Below, in pieces: positions 12,605-23,104 of a stretch of 64,000 nucleotides of DNA. Position numbers and translations under genes: made by a program. The stretch is from Nageia nagi (lineage: Eukaryota; Pinophyta). The notes under the pieces are model-generated. The model did not search any database and had not been told where the DNA came from. It worked only from the letters and a program-made list of their open reading frames with translations. Position 1 is the stretch's first letter, and each line of letters opens with the position of its first letter. The stretch is from positions 158,782,001-158,846,000 of the forward strand of contig JBITNC010000001.1 of assembly GCA_050084985.1 (NCBI GenBank), in the 5' to 3' direction.

Positions 12605-12760
12605 TCTTTCACAATGGAACTGTCATCTCACCAATAAACAAAGTTTCTTTGAAATCCAGACGTTAGCTTTTTGCGTGGAAATAAATCGAAGAAAAAGAGG
12701 GCGAGGTGCAGAGGTGGATGGCTGAAAAGCCTGCAAATGTGGTGAGGTATAGCTTTACTG

Positions 12761-12791
12761 ATGCACCACAACTGCACTCTGCACGTCCAAA
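12761..12791 (-). promoter_or_regulatory. Conserved block upstream of IQD copy A
   Basis: GCACCACAACTGCACTCTGC with CACGTCCAAA following (plus-strand reading) lies about 157 bp upstream of the start codon. The block recurs at 17506-17540, 24386-24419 and 62481-62518, at nearly the same distance from the IQD start. It may be core promoter or 5' UTR. I cannot distinguish function from shared ancestry. Confidence 0.4.
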
Positions 12792-12855
12792 AGCGCACAC
12801 ATGGTGTCAGGAAAGACACTAAGATGTTGCTTCCACGTTGCCTGCAATTGACTGA

Positions 12856-13360
12856 AAATTTTGATTATTTAATTTAATAAAAGAAATTTTCAAATGAAAG
12901 GTTAAATTATATTACAAGATTATAAATGCTTTAGATCAAAAGTGGATGGATAGGCATCCTTTTATAGAAGTTCAAACTAATTTAAAGAGTTGTGATATAT
13001 CAAAACCAATCAAGTCTACAATAAAAAAGAGTGTATAATGATTAACATCTTATTAAATATTTTTGATGGGAGAATTATACAGAAAGTTAGTGTCATCCAT
13101 CATATGCAACTAACCTACAATCTTGAGGATTAGAATGTCCTAGCTATCTTTAATATCCCCAAAACCATCATCACCCATACCAAGGAGAACATACAAGTCA
13201 TTAATGCTAATAGTAATGCTAATGCTAGTTCAATTACTCAACCCTACTCTTGGGTTGGATAAAGTGGGGTGAATATCCCATTTACTAACATGGAAGGAGG
13301 AGCTGATGCCTAGAGTATCTTTGAGATGATGAATTGGTTGACATGAAAAAAGAACTTATT
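12856..13360 (+). repeat. Repeat partner of 18641-19065, unoccupied site
   Basis: About 500 bp similar to 18641-19065. Shared landmarks include GGATGGATAGGCATCCTTT, GTGTCATCCATCATATGC and the AATGCTAATGCTA stretch. It directly adjoins IQD copy A here. In cassette B the same junction is interrupted by a 975-bp TIR element. The broken plus-strand translation (IITHTKENIQVINANSNANA) is polar and may be an old gag-type frame, but I cannot name the family. Confidence 0.7.
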
Positions 13361-14529
13361 GCCATTAAAAAGAACTTGTTGAATATGGGGCTTGAAGAAG
13401 GATTCAATCAATTTCTAGGATACTTAAGTATCAATTCAGCTCTCTATAATTGCTAGAAAAGATGAAAGAAATCTTCTATATCACCATAAAAATAACAAGT
13501 CAAGTTCTAAATTCAAAGATATTTAAGAATTTGGCCAATAGGCAAGCCATGAGATAACAAGCTCCAAGCATAAAAAGCTTCCTAAGGTTCAATGTACAAT
13601 GCCCATGCCATCTTAAATATGAGATTACATCTAGATAATATAGAAACAAGATCCTATTTCATATTAAGCCTAGGATTCATTGACAAGTGACAAGAGATCC
13701 AAAACTACTCTATATGAGCTTTGTAATTGAGAAGGGGTTTATTAGTATGCTAAACCCAATTAGACCACTAAAGTCTTTAAAAAAATTTACCAATTTTTGT
13801 ATTTATGCTTAGATTGATATTATATTGTATATCTTTGTGAATATTTAAGATTTTTGTTGGTACATACAAGAATTCACCATAGGAATGCTTGGGATCTTCA
13901 ATCTTTGTATCCTCCTTTGAAATTGTATGCATTTAGTATATTTTTAGGGTATAAACATCATAATTTGCATTTAGATCTATTAAATCTCCATTTATTCCCA
14001 TACATTCATTAATTTATGGTTTAAGAATATATTTAGTCTTGTGGTATCCTTAGATCCTAGAGATCTAAGGATCTTTAACATTCTTTCAAATTTGTAAGGT
14101 TTGAATTATTTTGAAGGTTATTATTATTATTTAAATTACATAATTCTTGGGTTTATCCATTCTAATTGTTTTAAAGCATCATTTTAATTGTTCAAAGTAC
14201 ATATAGGAATATTCACATTGCATTATAGGTATCCTTATATTCATTATCTTCATTGATTGGAGGCTAGAGGGCTCACATTGCCTTTTGGAGTGAGTCAACT
14301 CACTCCAAGCTCATTTAGGTGCCATAAGGGGCCTAAATTGGAGGATCCCTACTATATTTAGATGCATTTAGGTTTATTTAGCATTATTGCTAGTTCTTGA
14401 AGCACAATTTGAAGTTTAACACATATCTCTAAACTCATCTTTACATCATTCAAACTTAAAAAGCATATATTTTGTAATATATAAGATACTTAAATGCACT
14501 AATATCTTGAGCATATTTGATGCACATTA
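13361..14529. other. Degenerate sequence, possibly coding remnant at left end
   Basis: From 13361 to about 13.74 kb a broken plus-strand frame (KKELIAIKKNLLNMGLEEGF, then several stops) continues the repeat to the left and could be part of a retroelement polyprotein. No motif identifies it. From 13.75 to 14.53 kb I see only AT-rich non-coding sequence. Confidence 0.35.
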
Positions 14530-14736
14530 GATGGTGATTTTGGGTGCTATAGTGTTTCCCCTATTTAATGGTAAAGAAGGTTTTGTTCCCACTATAACTA
14601 TATGATAAGCTAGGTAATAGATAGTCTAGGCTTCTTACAATAAGCCCAAGAAATCCTCTTCTACATGGAGTCTCTTATGTCAAAGCCTTCCTCTAGGTGA
14701 TCATTTAAAGTCTCTAGGTATCACTAACCCATGATG

Positions 14737-14751
14737 CCCATTCTATAATAT
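14737..14751 (+). repeat. Target-site duplication, left
   Basis: CCCATTCTATAATAT, identical to 16582-16596. It is present once in the empty paralogous sites at 60401-60415 and, with one mismatch, at 29729-29743. Confidence 0.9.
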
Positions 14752-16581
14752 TTGATAATAAGGGTAAATTATATTATCAAAAACATGAGGGGTTTTGTCT
14801 AGACCTCAAAAAAATTGGTCACAAAATGATTTCTAAAATAGGAAACTGCTACCCAACTATACCTGGTGGTAGCTAATAAAATATACAAAAAAACCTATTA
14901 ACAAAATAGGTTTAGATGCTACCTAGCTCTAACCTGTTGGTAGCCTTAATGCAACCTACAATACAAATTGTATTAATAGAAAATCATCAAATTGTAGTCA
15001 AAATACATTTGAATCATAATTGAGATACAACCCAATTGCCTCTTTATTGTTGGAACATTATATAGTCAAGAGATTCTTTATTCAACCCAAATGTAGGTTG
15101 AGATTTGTTGATTTGATGTAAAGTTAATTACTTTCCATTCACTCTATCATCTTTAGTTTATTTCTCTCTAGTCTGTCCTTGGGATGGTCTCCCTACATGG
15201 CTTTGTCTAACATTTGTTGTTTTTCAAGAGTTTAGTACATTTTTTTAAGGGATTCGATCTTGACCTTCTTCTTATTATGTTATTGTTGCTTGACTATCTG
15301 CATTCCTCACTTTTTTTTCACCCTCCTTATTATTTCTTCATCTTTCCCTTCTACGATTTCCATATTTGTTATCTCATCTTCTGAAATATATGTATTATAC
15401 TTCATTTCTTCTCTATGTATTCTTTCTAAAATTGATAGCACTATATAGGGATTTATTGTGGTTGATTTCTTTCATTGCACTTCTTTTGAAGTTGACTATT
15501 TTTTTGATGTGGTTCATTTTATCTATGTTTTGGTTGTATTCATCTAATTTTTCCCTACTTTTTTTTTCTGAACTGATTTCCACCCATGCTTTTTTTGTTC
15601 ACCTTGAGACGTCTTTTCATTTTTTTCCTTTTCTCTACTTTCTTCATCCTTTTATTTTTTGGGAAATCCTTTGCATAGTGCTCATAACTCTTACAAATTC
15701 CATATTATACTGCATATCTTCATATACAATTGGTTGCATCCATTCTCTTTTATCCTTTGATTTTTAATTTAAACTCCTTCATCATAGGTTTAGAAATATC
15801 TAAATTAACCACAAATATTACATCTGTAAACTTAAGTTTTAATCTTGTTGATCACTTAATTTGACAAGGGATCCTAACTACTTTTGAATTTTGGCTATTA
15901 CACATAGTGCCAACAAGATGAGTGATTCCAGGTAGTGAGACCATGTTGGAATGAGGTTGAAAGTTTTAGTTTTCAGGGAGGGAAGTTTTCTCCCATTGCT
16001 TGATGACTAATCCTTTCTTCTTAAAAAAAATATGGATCCATGTCTATCACTTTTTCTGGGTCTTCATCAAACAAAAACTTAAAAAATTAAAAATTCTTTG
16101 GGAGAGAAATCAGGGACACCATCCTTTTGTACTCCATTCTGACTTTCACCCAACTTCGAATCATATCTAGAGGATCATACCCCCAAAATGACCAACAAGG
16201 TTGATTTTATCCTCTCCTCTTCATTCTCTATTATACTTTTTAGAATAAAAATACTAACCTCATCATTAGAGAATTTAGCTCTATACCATCCTGATTGCCT
16301 CCTCTAGAATGGTTATTCTTGCATCAACAGTTTTTCCATTCCTTGGGGGTTTTGCATAAAGTTCAATTTGATTTATTCATTGCATTTTGAATATCATTCA
16401 ACTACATTTTGGTCAAGATTATAGCTTCACTAAGCTGTAATTTACTTAATAATAGCCTATCATGCTTCTAAAATAATTTGCTTGCACTTCTCTACTCTAT
16501 GCTCACCCTTCTGTTTGTTGCAGTTCGCATTTTGTTAAATTTCTCTTGCAAACCCCACTTTTTCATTGATTTCGATTTTTT
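14752..16581 (-). mobile_element. LINE derivative with ORF1 but no RT, 1.83 kb
   Basis: The insertion is bounded by a perfect 15-bp direct repeat, and two other cassette copies show the uninterrupted site. A long, variable TSD is typical of target-primed reverse transcription. The element lies on the minus strand: its 3' end (14752, TTGATAATAAGG...) matches that of the LINE at 6385. The minus-strand translation of 16.2-15.6 kb resembles plant LINE ORF1: a DUF4283-like region with LVVNLDISKP-type sequence, then YGICKSYEHYAKDFP (15710-15663), a CCHC zinc knuckle. Stops are frequent. No reverse transcriptase or endonuclease sequence is present in the 1.83 kb, so the copy was either internally deleted or mobilised in trans. 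Confidence 0.8.
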
Positions 16582-16596
16582 CCCATTCTATAATAT
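16582..16596 (+). repeat. Target-site duplication, right
   Basis: CCCATTCTATAATAT, a perfect copy of 14737-14751. Confidence 0.9.
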
Positions 16597-17100
16597 ACCT
16601 AAATTTTATTTTCACTTATTTTGGGCTTATGAGAAGGCCTAAAGTGCATGGAGGTGTATTTTCACTTTCTTATATGATTTATGCTAGTCACCTTCTCTTA
16701 GAAATAGGCATTATTGGATGATGTTCTCACCTTCACTCACCCATTGCATGAAGGTGAAATATTTTTTGAATTAGCATTTTATATCATTTATGAAAAGTCT
16801 TATTAGAATCATTTTTTCTTGACAATCTATATCTCTATATTCTTTTTTTTTTTTAACATGATGGTAGTGTTTCATAATGTATAACTATAAATTTGTATTT
16901 AGATAAACAAAGTGGTGATGGAACTAGAGCATGTTTGTATTCTAATAGAATATTGGAAAACACCTTTGTATTATGAGTTGAATTCCTTAAGATCATTCAT
17001 CCTATGATAAATATAGGTCTCATTCATACCAAAACCATCTTTGTGTGTGAGAGATCAATCCTTCGAGAATAATAAATCAAATCGCTACTAATTATAAAAT

Positions 17101-17366
17101 CTTGGATTCTAATTTGGTGCATTTCTCTAACACCATAGTTTATTTTCATATGAGTGGTGATATGCCATATCCATACTCAATTGTGTAACATTAAAATCAT
17201 TATCAGCTTTGACAATTATAATTGTTGCCTTTGGCTACAGTTATCTCCATTTCATCATTATTCTTTTCATCCACCTTCATATATTTGAGGGCATAATCTG
17301 ATGAAGAATGGAGGATTTGATCAACCTCTTCACATGTTATTTAATCAAATTTTTAGTCTTTCCCAT
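17101..17366 (-). pseudogene. IQD pseudogene, copy B (exon 1 only)
   Basis: Similar to exon 1 of copies C and E, from the codons before the splice donor (CTTGGATTCT, plus reading) to the start codon position (17364-17366). CpG-rich codons have decayed to TpG/CpA and there are frame breaks throughout. Exon 2, the intron and the 3' flank are missing: the cassette flank joins exon 1 at the pentamer CTTGG. In copy E this pentamer occurs both at 60916-60920 and at 62053-62057. A microhomology-mediated deletion of about 1.1 kb explains this. The upstream block at 17506-17540 is still recognisable. Confidence 0.8.
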
Positions 17367-17659
17367 TCTTCACAATACAATTATCACTTAAATCTCACAA
17401 CAAAGTTTCTTAAATTTATTTTTAGCCTTTTGCATGGAAATCTAAGAAGTGGGGGGCTACAGTTGGTGGGTGAAAAGGTTGCAAATGCAGTGAGTTTTAG
17501 CTTTAGTGATGCACCACAACTACACTTTGCACATCGAAAAATCATAAATGGTGTAGGAAAGACCCCATGATACTACTTACATGTTGCCTATAATTGACTT
17601 AAGAGGTTCAATAAATTAGATATACATCCTTTCCAAATAAAATAAATTTTAATTATTAA

Positions 17660-17662
17660 ATT
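17660..17662 (+). repeat. Target-site duplication ATT, left
   Basis: ATT directly before the TIR element. It was inferred by aligning both flanks with the empty site at about 12.86 kb, where the sequence occurs once. Confidence 0.6.
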
Positions 17663-18637
17663 GGGTAAGTGGAAGAAGATGAGTCCCACCTTGGAGGAAG
17701 TCTTAGGAATTTTAGGTTTTTAATTTATTTAATAACTTTTTATTTTTTTAGAATTATGAAAAAAAATGTGTGCACAATCTGCATACAATTCTTCATAAGT
17801 TTAAAATAAAAAATAGAATGATAAGATTAGGTCAAATTATGCTTGTCGAACATGAACACTTTTGAAAGGATAATCTTAGCCAATAAAAAATTATTAAAAT
17901 ATAAAGTTATAAAAAATTACAAAAATAATATCCTCATAATCTTTAGTATCTTAGGTATCTTTACTCAAAAGGATTTAAAAAATAATAATTTAGGTCCAAT
18001 TATGCTTGTTGGACATGATGGGGTATGGTTGTGAAACTATATTTTTTAAATAATTGGTTTTGTATTTGTTTAATAACTTTTTTATTTTTTTAAATTGTAA
18101 AAAACATAATATATGTACATAATCTACATACAATTCTTCATAAGTTAAAAAATTTAAATTAAAAATAATAAGTTTAGATCAAATTATGCTTGCTAGACAT
18201 AAGCACTTTTCAAAATGACAATCAATGTTAATAAAAAATTAATAAAAATAAAATATTCATGAAAAAATTATTTAAAAATATCCTCCATAATCTTTAGTAT
18301 CTCAGGTATCTTTACCTAATAGGATTTAAAAAAAAAATCTAATTTAGGTCCAATTATGCTCTTTAGACACGGTGGGGTATGGTCTTAAAAATATATTTTT
18401 TAAATAGTATCTTTTAAACATATTCATAAAATATTAATTTTTATCATCTAGGTATTAGAATAAATTATCTATTTAAAACTTAGACTATGAGAACTACATT
18501 TTTACCCAAGTGACCTTTTTGAAGACTTGGACTCTAAGTGCTTCAAATTTTGATATCAAGTGTGACCAAACCTAAAAATCAAGAGAAATATTTCCACTTT
18601 TTGGACAAAAGTGGGACTCATATTCTTGCACTTAACC
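17663..18637. mobile_element. Non-autonomous TIR DNA transposon, 975 bp
   Basis: Both ends carry a 27-bp terminal inverted repeat with three mismatches (left starts GGGTAAGTGGAAG and ends GAGTCCCAC; right reversed starts GGTTAAGTGCAAG). The flanks align across the element with the unoccupied paralog at 12.86 kb, with a 3-bp overlap (ATT) as the duplicated target. There is no transposase frame. The interior is AT-rich and made of two tandem copies of a roughly 345-bp unit. A 3-bp target duplication with short TIRs is compatible with PIF/Harbinger-like or CACTA-like families. I cannot assign it further, since the TIR is neither CACTA nor a plain Harbinger end. Confidence 0.8.
17720..18410 (+). 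repeat. Internal tandem duplication of the TIR element
   Basis: Two direct copies of about 341-354 bp: AATAACTTTT at 17731 and 18072, AAATTATGCTTG at 17834 and 18181, GGTCCAATTATGCT at about 17993 and 18347. The copies differ by small indels, so the duplication is not very recent. It roughly doubled the length of the element. Confidence 0.8.
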
Positions 18638-18640
18638 ATT
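18638..18640 (+). repeat. Target-site duplication ATT, right
   Basis: ATT directly after the TIR element, pairing with 17660-17662. Confidence 0.6.
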
Positions 18641-19065
18641 TAATAAAATAATTTCACAAGATGAAAAGTTATACTATTTTAAAAGATTATAAATTCTTTG
18701 ATCAAAAGTGGTTGGATAGGCATCCTTTCATAGGACCTCAAATTAATTTAAAGCATTGGGATATATCAAAATATTGTTGGTGGAGAACAATATAGGAGGT
18801 TAGTATCATCCACCATGTGCTAACAATATATATTCTTGATGATTAGAATGTTCCAACTATATTCAATATACCCAAAGTCATAATCACCCATATCCGAGAG
18901 GCCACTCGAATCATTAATACCAATATAAATGCTAATGTAAGTTACATCACTCCATGTTACTATTAGCTTGAAGATAGTAGTATGGATGTCCCATTCATTG
19001 ACATGGTAGGAGGAGATGACACTTGGATTCTCTTTAGGATGGTGAACTAGTGAAGGCTATGACCA
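18641..19065 (+). repeat. Repeat partner of 12856-13360
   Basis: Continues cassette B to the right of the TIR element and matches 12856-13360. The broken frame includes IITHIREATRIINTNINAN and VPFIDMVGGDD. It ends where the LTR-like left edge of the Ty3/gypsy remnant begins (TGTAACGAGAGGCATGG at about 19083). Confidence 0.7.
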
Positions 19066-19746
19066 ATACATTTCATAAGAGTGTAACGAGAGGCATGGGG
19101 AGGCCTCCATTGAGATCTCAAGCTACAAGGCTCTTGAGACCTTGATTGTTCTCTCAAAGAAAATCCAAGGGAGACATAGCTAACCACACAATGTGCATTA
19201 TCCTAATGTTCAAAAGTGTAACATTACCTTTTTGTAAAAATTAGTTAATTTTAGAATCATAGGGATTTCCTTTTTGTAAATATTTATTTTCTTACAAATT
19301 TATTACTAATTTCTTGGGATAGAAATATAAAGGTCCATCAAACCCACTTGTGAGCCCATGATGGATGTTTTCCTCTCAACATAGTGAATGTTATTTTATT
19401 TATTATTTAATGTACATGTATAAACACCTATTTTCCCCAATTTTGGATTTGGGAGCAATTATACACATGCACCAGCTTTGGGAGACTATTAGACCCCCAT
19501 AATTGCAAATGATGACCCCCTTACACCCATACATGACTCCTAGATCCATGTTATACCTTTGATACCCCCTTGGAATGTGTGGTATCCTAAGATCTCACAT
19601 TGGCATGTGTAGCATCTTATGACATCACATTGAGTAGTTATGATCCTTGGGTACCCATGTTGGGCATGCTTGACCCCTTGAGATCTTAGGGCTCCAAAAG
19701 GTCAATGTGGAGATTGGAGAGGTGAGATATAGATCCAATGGAGAGA

Positions 19747-19755
19747 TATATAAGG
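19747..19755 (+). promoter_or_regulatory. TATA box in gypsy LTR-like region
   Basis: TATATAAGG followed by CTAAGGAGCCTC. A corresponding box is present in the inverted copy near 39.98 kb (minus strand). It is likely the U3 promoter of the former LTR. Confidence 0.45.
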
Positions 19756-20860
19756 CTAAGGAGCCTCATATTTGAGAAAGAATGAATTTTAAATTAAATT
19801 TAGAGATATTAAAGACTTAGTAGTGTTAAGCACCCTTGCACATGGAGCAAAAGGAGAGCGCAAGAAGCTTAGGATACCTTCTATCTTACATGGTTGAGGT
19901 GTTGTTTGTGTAAGTAAGGATGCCCTACCATGAGTCATCCACAAGTGATTTTCATCTTTGAATCCATATTGTAGAATTCTAGAAACACACCTAATCTCTT
20001 TGTTAGGAGATAGTATGTGAGGGAGGCCTTCGGTGAGGTATCCATAATGTTGGTAGGAGACGATCATTCTACCCAATTTTTAGTATCTATATCATCATTG
20101 CATGTATCTTAGTTGGTTCCTTGAAGGCCAACATTAATCCCTTGGGCCTAATATTATATCATTTACTATTTTTATCCTTAATATAGCCATAGAAACCTTT
20201 GGATCTGAATAATAGTCTCATTATGTGTTATGCATGCTTCTATATTCCCCATGTTGAGCTATTTTGTATGTTTTACTTGTTAAATGTAATATTGGCATAT
20301 ATGGATGTATGTGGCATAGTATACTTGACTCTTGGTACATGACATTGGGCATTTAAGTGATGTTCCTTGCTTATAGAGGGATGGTTGAATTGAATATATT
20401 TCTAGATAATTTCTATGTTGAGTATCAAATCTAAAGATCAAAGCTAAAAGATCTTAATACTTGTAAAAATTAAAGCCAAACTTAGAGTGAAAAAATTAGA
20501 ATTCAAAAAGGTAGGATTTTTCTAGTTACTCCAAAAATTTGAAGACAATAAGATCCATTAGGAACAAAGGGAGAAGATCTTATGGTAATTGGGTTAATGG
20601 CATAAGGAGAAGATGAGAAATAATAGGGAGGATACGTAGGATCCCATATCTATTTCACCACATAAGACTATACCAAAGATAAAAGTTTTGCTCCAAATCT
20701 ATTAGGGAAGCATCAAGGAGTTCCAAAGAGACATCATATTCTAGCTTTATCAAGATCTTTTGGGTTATAAAGTGGTAAAATGTAGAAAATATAACATTAG
20801 AGAGGAAGGACCAACCACGACCTCAATGTCTAGATTGTACTATTCAAAAGCACTAAATAC

Positions 20861-21145
20861 TTGGTTTCTTTGTTGGGTCTAAAGAAAAGAAGTGAAAAAA
20901 AGTTGTCACTTAGATTAGGAGCATCCTATATCAGATTAGAGGCCACCACTCATATTTTTTCAGCCAAGAAGGTGAGTTCTATCATTTGCAAGGAGCATTT
21001 AGAGTGGAATTGTATCTCCATACTAGCAAAGGGACATCCTAAGTTGCATACTAAGGAAGCAAGATTAAAGCCAGTAGAGATCCAATGTATCTTGGATAAG
21101 TACCTTGATGTATTTGGAGATATTCCTAGAGGTTTCTACCCTTAA
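20861..21145 (+). pseudogene. Gypsy pol, linker before reverse transcriptase
   Basis: An open stretch of 94 codons containing LGLKKRSEKKLSLRLGASYI and ending KYLDVFGDIPRGFYP. The 'I..ILDKYLDVFxDIP' motif marks the start of the RT region in plant Ty3/gypsy pol. A stop follows immediately. The inverted copy (38453-38887, minus) is open for longer and reads through into the next motif. This is a remnant of a polyprotein, not an independent gene. Confidence 0.7.
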
Positions 21146-21179
21146 TAGGATTCAAAATTGGTTATGACCTTTCCTTACC

Positions 21180-21830
21180 AACATCCAAAACTTTACAAGG
21201 ATGAGAATGAAAAAAATATCAAGGAGTTGCTAGACATGGGGTTCATACGATCACTCTTAATTCCCTTCTCTTCTTTAATGGTGTTGGTCAAGATGAAGGA
21301 TAGGACTATGTATATGTGTATTGACTAACAAATGCTCAATAAGAAGACCATAAAAATTAGGTACCCCATTCCTAGATAGATGATCTTATTGATAAGTTAC
21401 ATGGAGTTAGGTATTTTTCAAAAATTTATTTGAGATCAAGCTATCATTAGATAAGGATGAGGGAGGATGATATTCATAAAATTGCATTTAGATGCCACTA
21501 TGGACATTTTGAATTTCTAGTTATTCCATTTAGATTAATTAATGCACTAGCTACTTTCCAATTAGCCAAGAATCAGGTTTTTAGGAAACAACTAAGAAAG
21601 TTTGTGTTGGTTTCTTTTTATGATATATTGGTGTATTGCAAAATGTGGGAGGAGCACTTCCTACACTTGGACCACATTTTGAGCATTTTCCACAAATAGA
21701 AACAATACAAATGTGAGTTTGGCATGATTGAAATTCTATATTTGGGGCATGTAATCAACCATGAAGGAGTTAGAGTGGATGAGAAAAAATTTAAACAATC
21801 CAAGAATATATGGTGCCTACCACTTTGACA
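21180..21830 (+). pseudogene. Gypsy reverse transcriptase, inactivated
   Basis: Recognisable blocks in order: ELLDMGF, a stop-interrupted MCID...MLNKKT (TAA at 21326-21328), YPIP, then REDDIHKIAFRCHYGHFEF, IPFRLINALATFQ, RKFVLVSFYDILVYC, EEHFLHLDHIL and a broken YLGHVINHEGV. The active-site block should carry two adjacent aspartates after VFF. Here the first is tyrosine (FYD), so the enzyme is dead. The stop and this substitution are both also present in the inverted copy. There are frame breaks before 21457 and after 21699. Confidence 0.8.
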
Positions 21831-22009
21831 TAATTGAGAGGGTTTTGGGGCCTATACAATTACTACAAGAAGTTCATACATGGTTTCTAACACTTGTCTT
21901 CCCCTTTAACACAGCTGACTAAGAATGATGCATTCATATGGAGCGAGCATGCTTAGGATGCTTTTGAGATTCTCAAAAAAGCTTTTGTGTTCCTACCCTT
22001 GCTTGGCTA

Positions 22010-22380
22010 TTCCTAATTTTTGAGTTCCTTTTAATGTTGAGTGTGATACATTTAAGCTTGGGGTTAGGGTTGTACTTATGTAAAAAAAATAGCCAATAGA
22101 ATTTGAAAGCAAGAAATTTACTAATGCAGAATAGAATTTTAGTATATATGACAAGGAGATGTTGGTCATCATGCATGCATTGGAGAGACTCAGGAAATAT
22201 TTTATTTGTGATACTTTCATCATCAAAACTGACCATAATAACCTAAAATATTTTCTAAGTCAATCATATTTGAGTGAAAAGCAACAAAGGTGGGTAAGTA
22301 AGCTCCAATCTTTTGATTTTGAAATTTAGTATATCAAGGGGAAAAAAATATAGTTGTTGATACATTATCTAGGAATCCTT
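22010..22380 (+). pseudogene. Gypsy RNase H fragment
   Basis: Broken frames give IEFESKKFTNAE, then IYDKEMLVIMHALERLRKYF, TDHNNLKYF, QQRWVSKLQSFDFEI and YIKGKK. This is the C-terminal half of the Ty3/gypsy RNase H domain with its conserved 'YDKEMLAI.HAL..WR.YL' and 'TDH.SLKYF' blocks. A stop precedes YIKGK. Similarity to the inverted copy ends at about 22212. Confidence 0.7.
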
Positions 22381-22539
22381 CTTTCTATTCTCTCTCCTTT
22401 ATTTTTTTTATTGGAAAATAAATATCATGATTGAATATACTAAAGATAAGTTTTCTCAAGGTACTTCAGATGGGACTCTAAAAAAAAAAAGGATACACAG
22501 TTAAGGAGGGGCTGATTTTGAAAAATAATAGAATTTTCT

Positions 22540-23104
22540 TAACCCCTGACTAAAAAATGAAGGAAAACATGCTCCATGCCTTGCACAATATCCCATTTGC
22601 ATGTCATACAAGGATCATGAAGACATATAAAGTAGTAAGAGAGAGATTTGCATGGAGAGAAAAATGAGGAACATATGAGGGGAATAGGATTACTTCAACC
22701 ATTTCCCATTCCATAAAAAAAATGGGAAGATATCTCCATGAATTTCATTATTGGACTCCCAAAGGTGCAAGGAAAAGATTGTATTTTTGTTGTATTAGAT
22801 AGGCTCACCAAGTTTGCTTGTTTCTTTGCCATTACTACCATATATACAACAATAGAATTGACTAATATTTTCTTTAAGGAAATATTTAGATTACATAGGT
22901 TGCCAAAAAGAATTGTAAGTGAAAAGAACAACAAATTCATGAGTATGGTTTGGCAAAGACTATTTCAATTAAGTGGTACTAATTTGACCCAAGTACTAGC
23001 TATCATTCACAAACTGAAGGGCAAACAAAAATTGTGAACAAATGAATAGAGGGGTATTTGAGGTACTAGGTAACAACACAACAAATGTGGGTCAAATGAC
23101 TCCA
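22540..23104 (+). pseudogene. Gypsy integrase, catalytic residues lost
   Basis: The N-terminal region reads HNIPFACHTRIMKTYKVVRE, a decayed zinc-binding part. The core (22738 onward) reads MNFIIGLPKVQGKDCIFVVL, LDRLTKFACFF, LPKRIVSEKNNKFM and LFQLSGTNLTQ. The three acidic catalytic positions are all altered: N in the first block (NFI), E in place of D in IVSEK, and K in place of E in GQTK (next frame). Stops follow. The frame ends where IQD cassette C starts, so the C-terminus and 3' LTR were removed. Confidence 0.75.

Larger units (their letters stand above)
14530..17100 (+). repeat. IQD cassette B, outer flank (split)
   Basis: 14530-14751 and 16582-17100 together match 29.55-30.24 kb and 60.2-60.92 kb. 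The two halves are separated by the LINE derivative at 14752-16581. Shared landmarks include the TAGATAGTCTAGGCTTCTTAC stretch on the left and the GTATAACTATAAATTTGTAT stretch on the right. This flank leads into IQD copy B at 17101. Confidence 0.8.
19081..23104 (+). mobile_element. Ty3/gypsy retrotransposon remnant
   Basis: A plus-strand element: an LTR-like left part starting TGTAACGAGAGG with a TATATAAGG box (19747-19755), then a degenerate pol with a protease-RT linker, RT, RNase H and integrase. The gag region is missing or unrecognisable between about 20.1 and 20.8 kb. No 3' LTR is present: integrase sequence runs directly into IQD cassette C at about 23105. Part of it (19081-22212) has an inverted duplicate at 37430-40640. 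The RT motifs are those of plant Ty3/gypsy elements of the chromovirus type, but clade assignment would need a tree. Confidence 0.8.

Noticed and set aside
12252-12637. Several plus-strand frames rich in Ser, Thr, Leu and Cys opposite IQD copy A
   Set aside because: They are antisense readings of the GC-richer IQD exon. The minus strand has the IQ67 pattern and the matching intron in other copies.
15260-15767. Overlapping plus-strand frames of very hydrophobic Phe/Leu/Ser-rich sequence that look like membrane proteins
   Set aside because: They are antisense to the Lys/Glu-rich tail of LINE ORF1, and T-rich strands produce false transmembrane segments.
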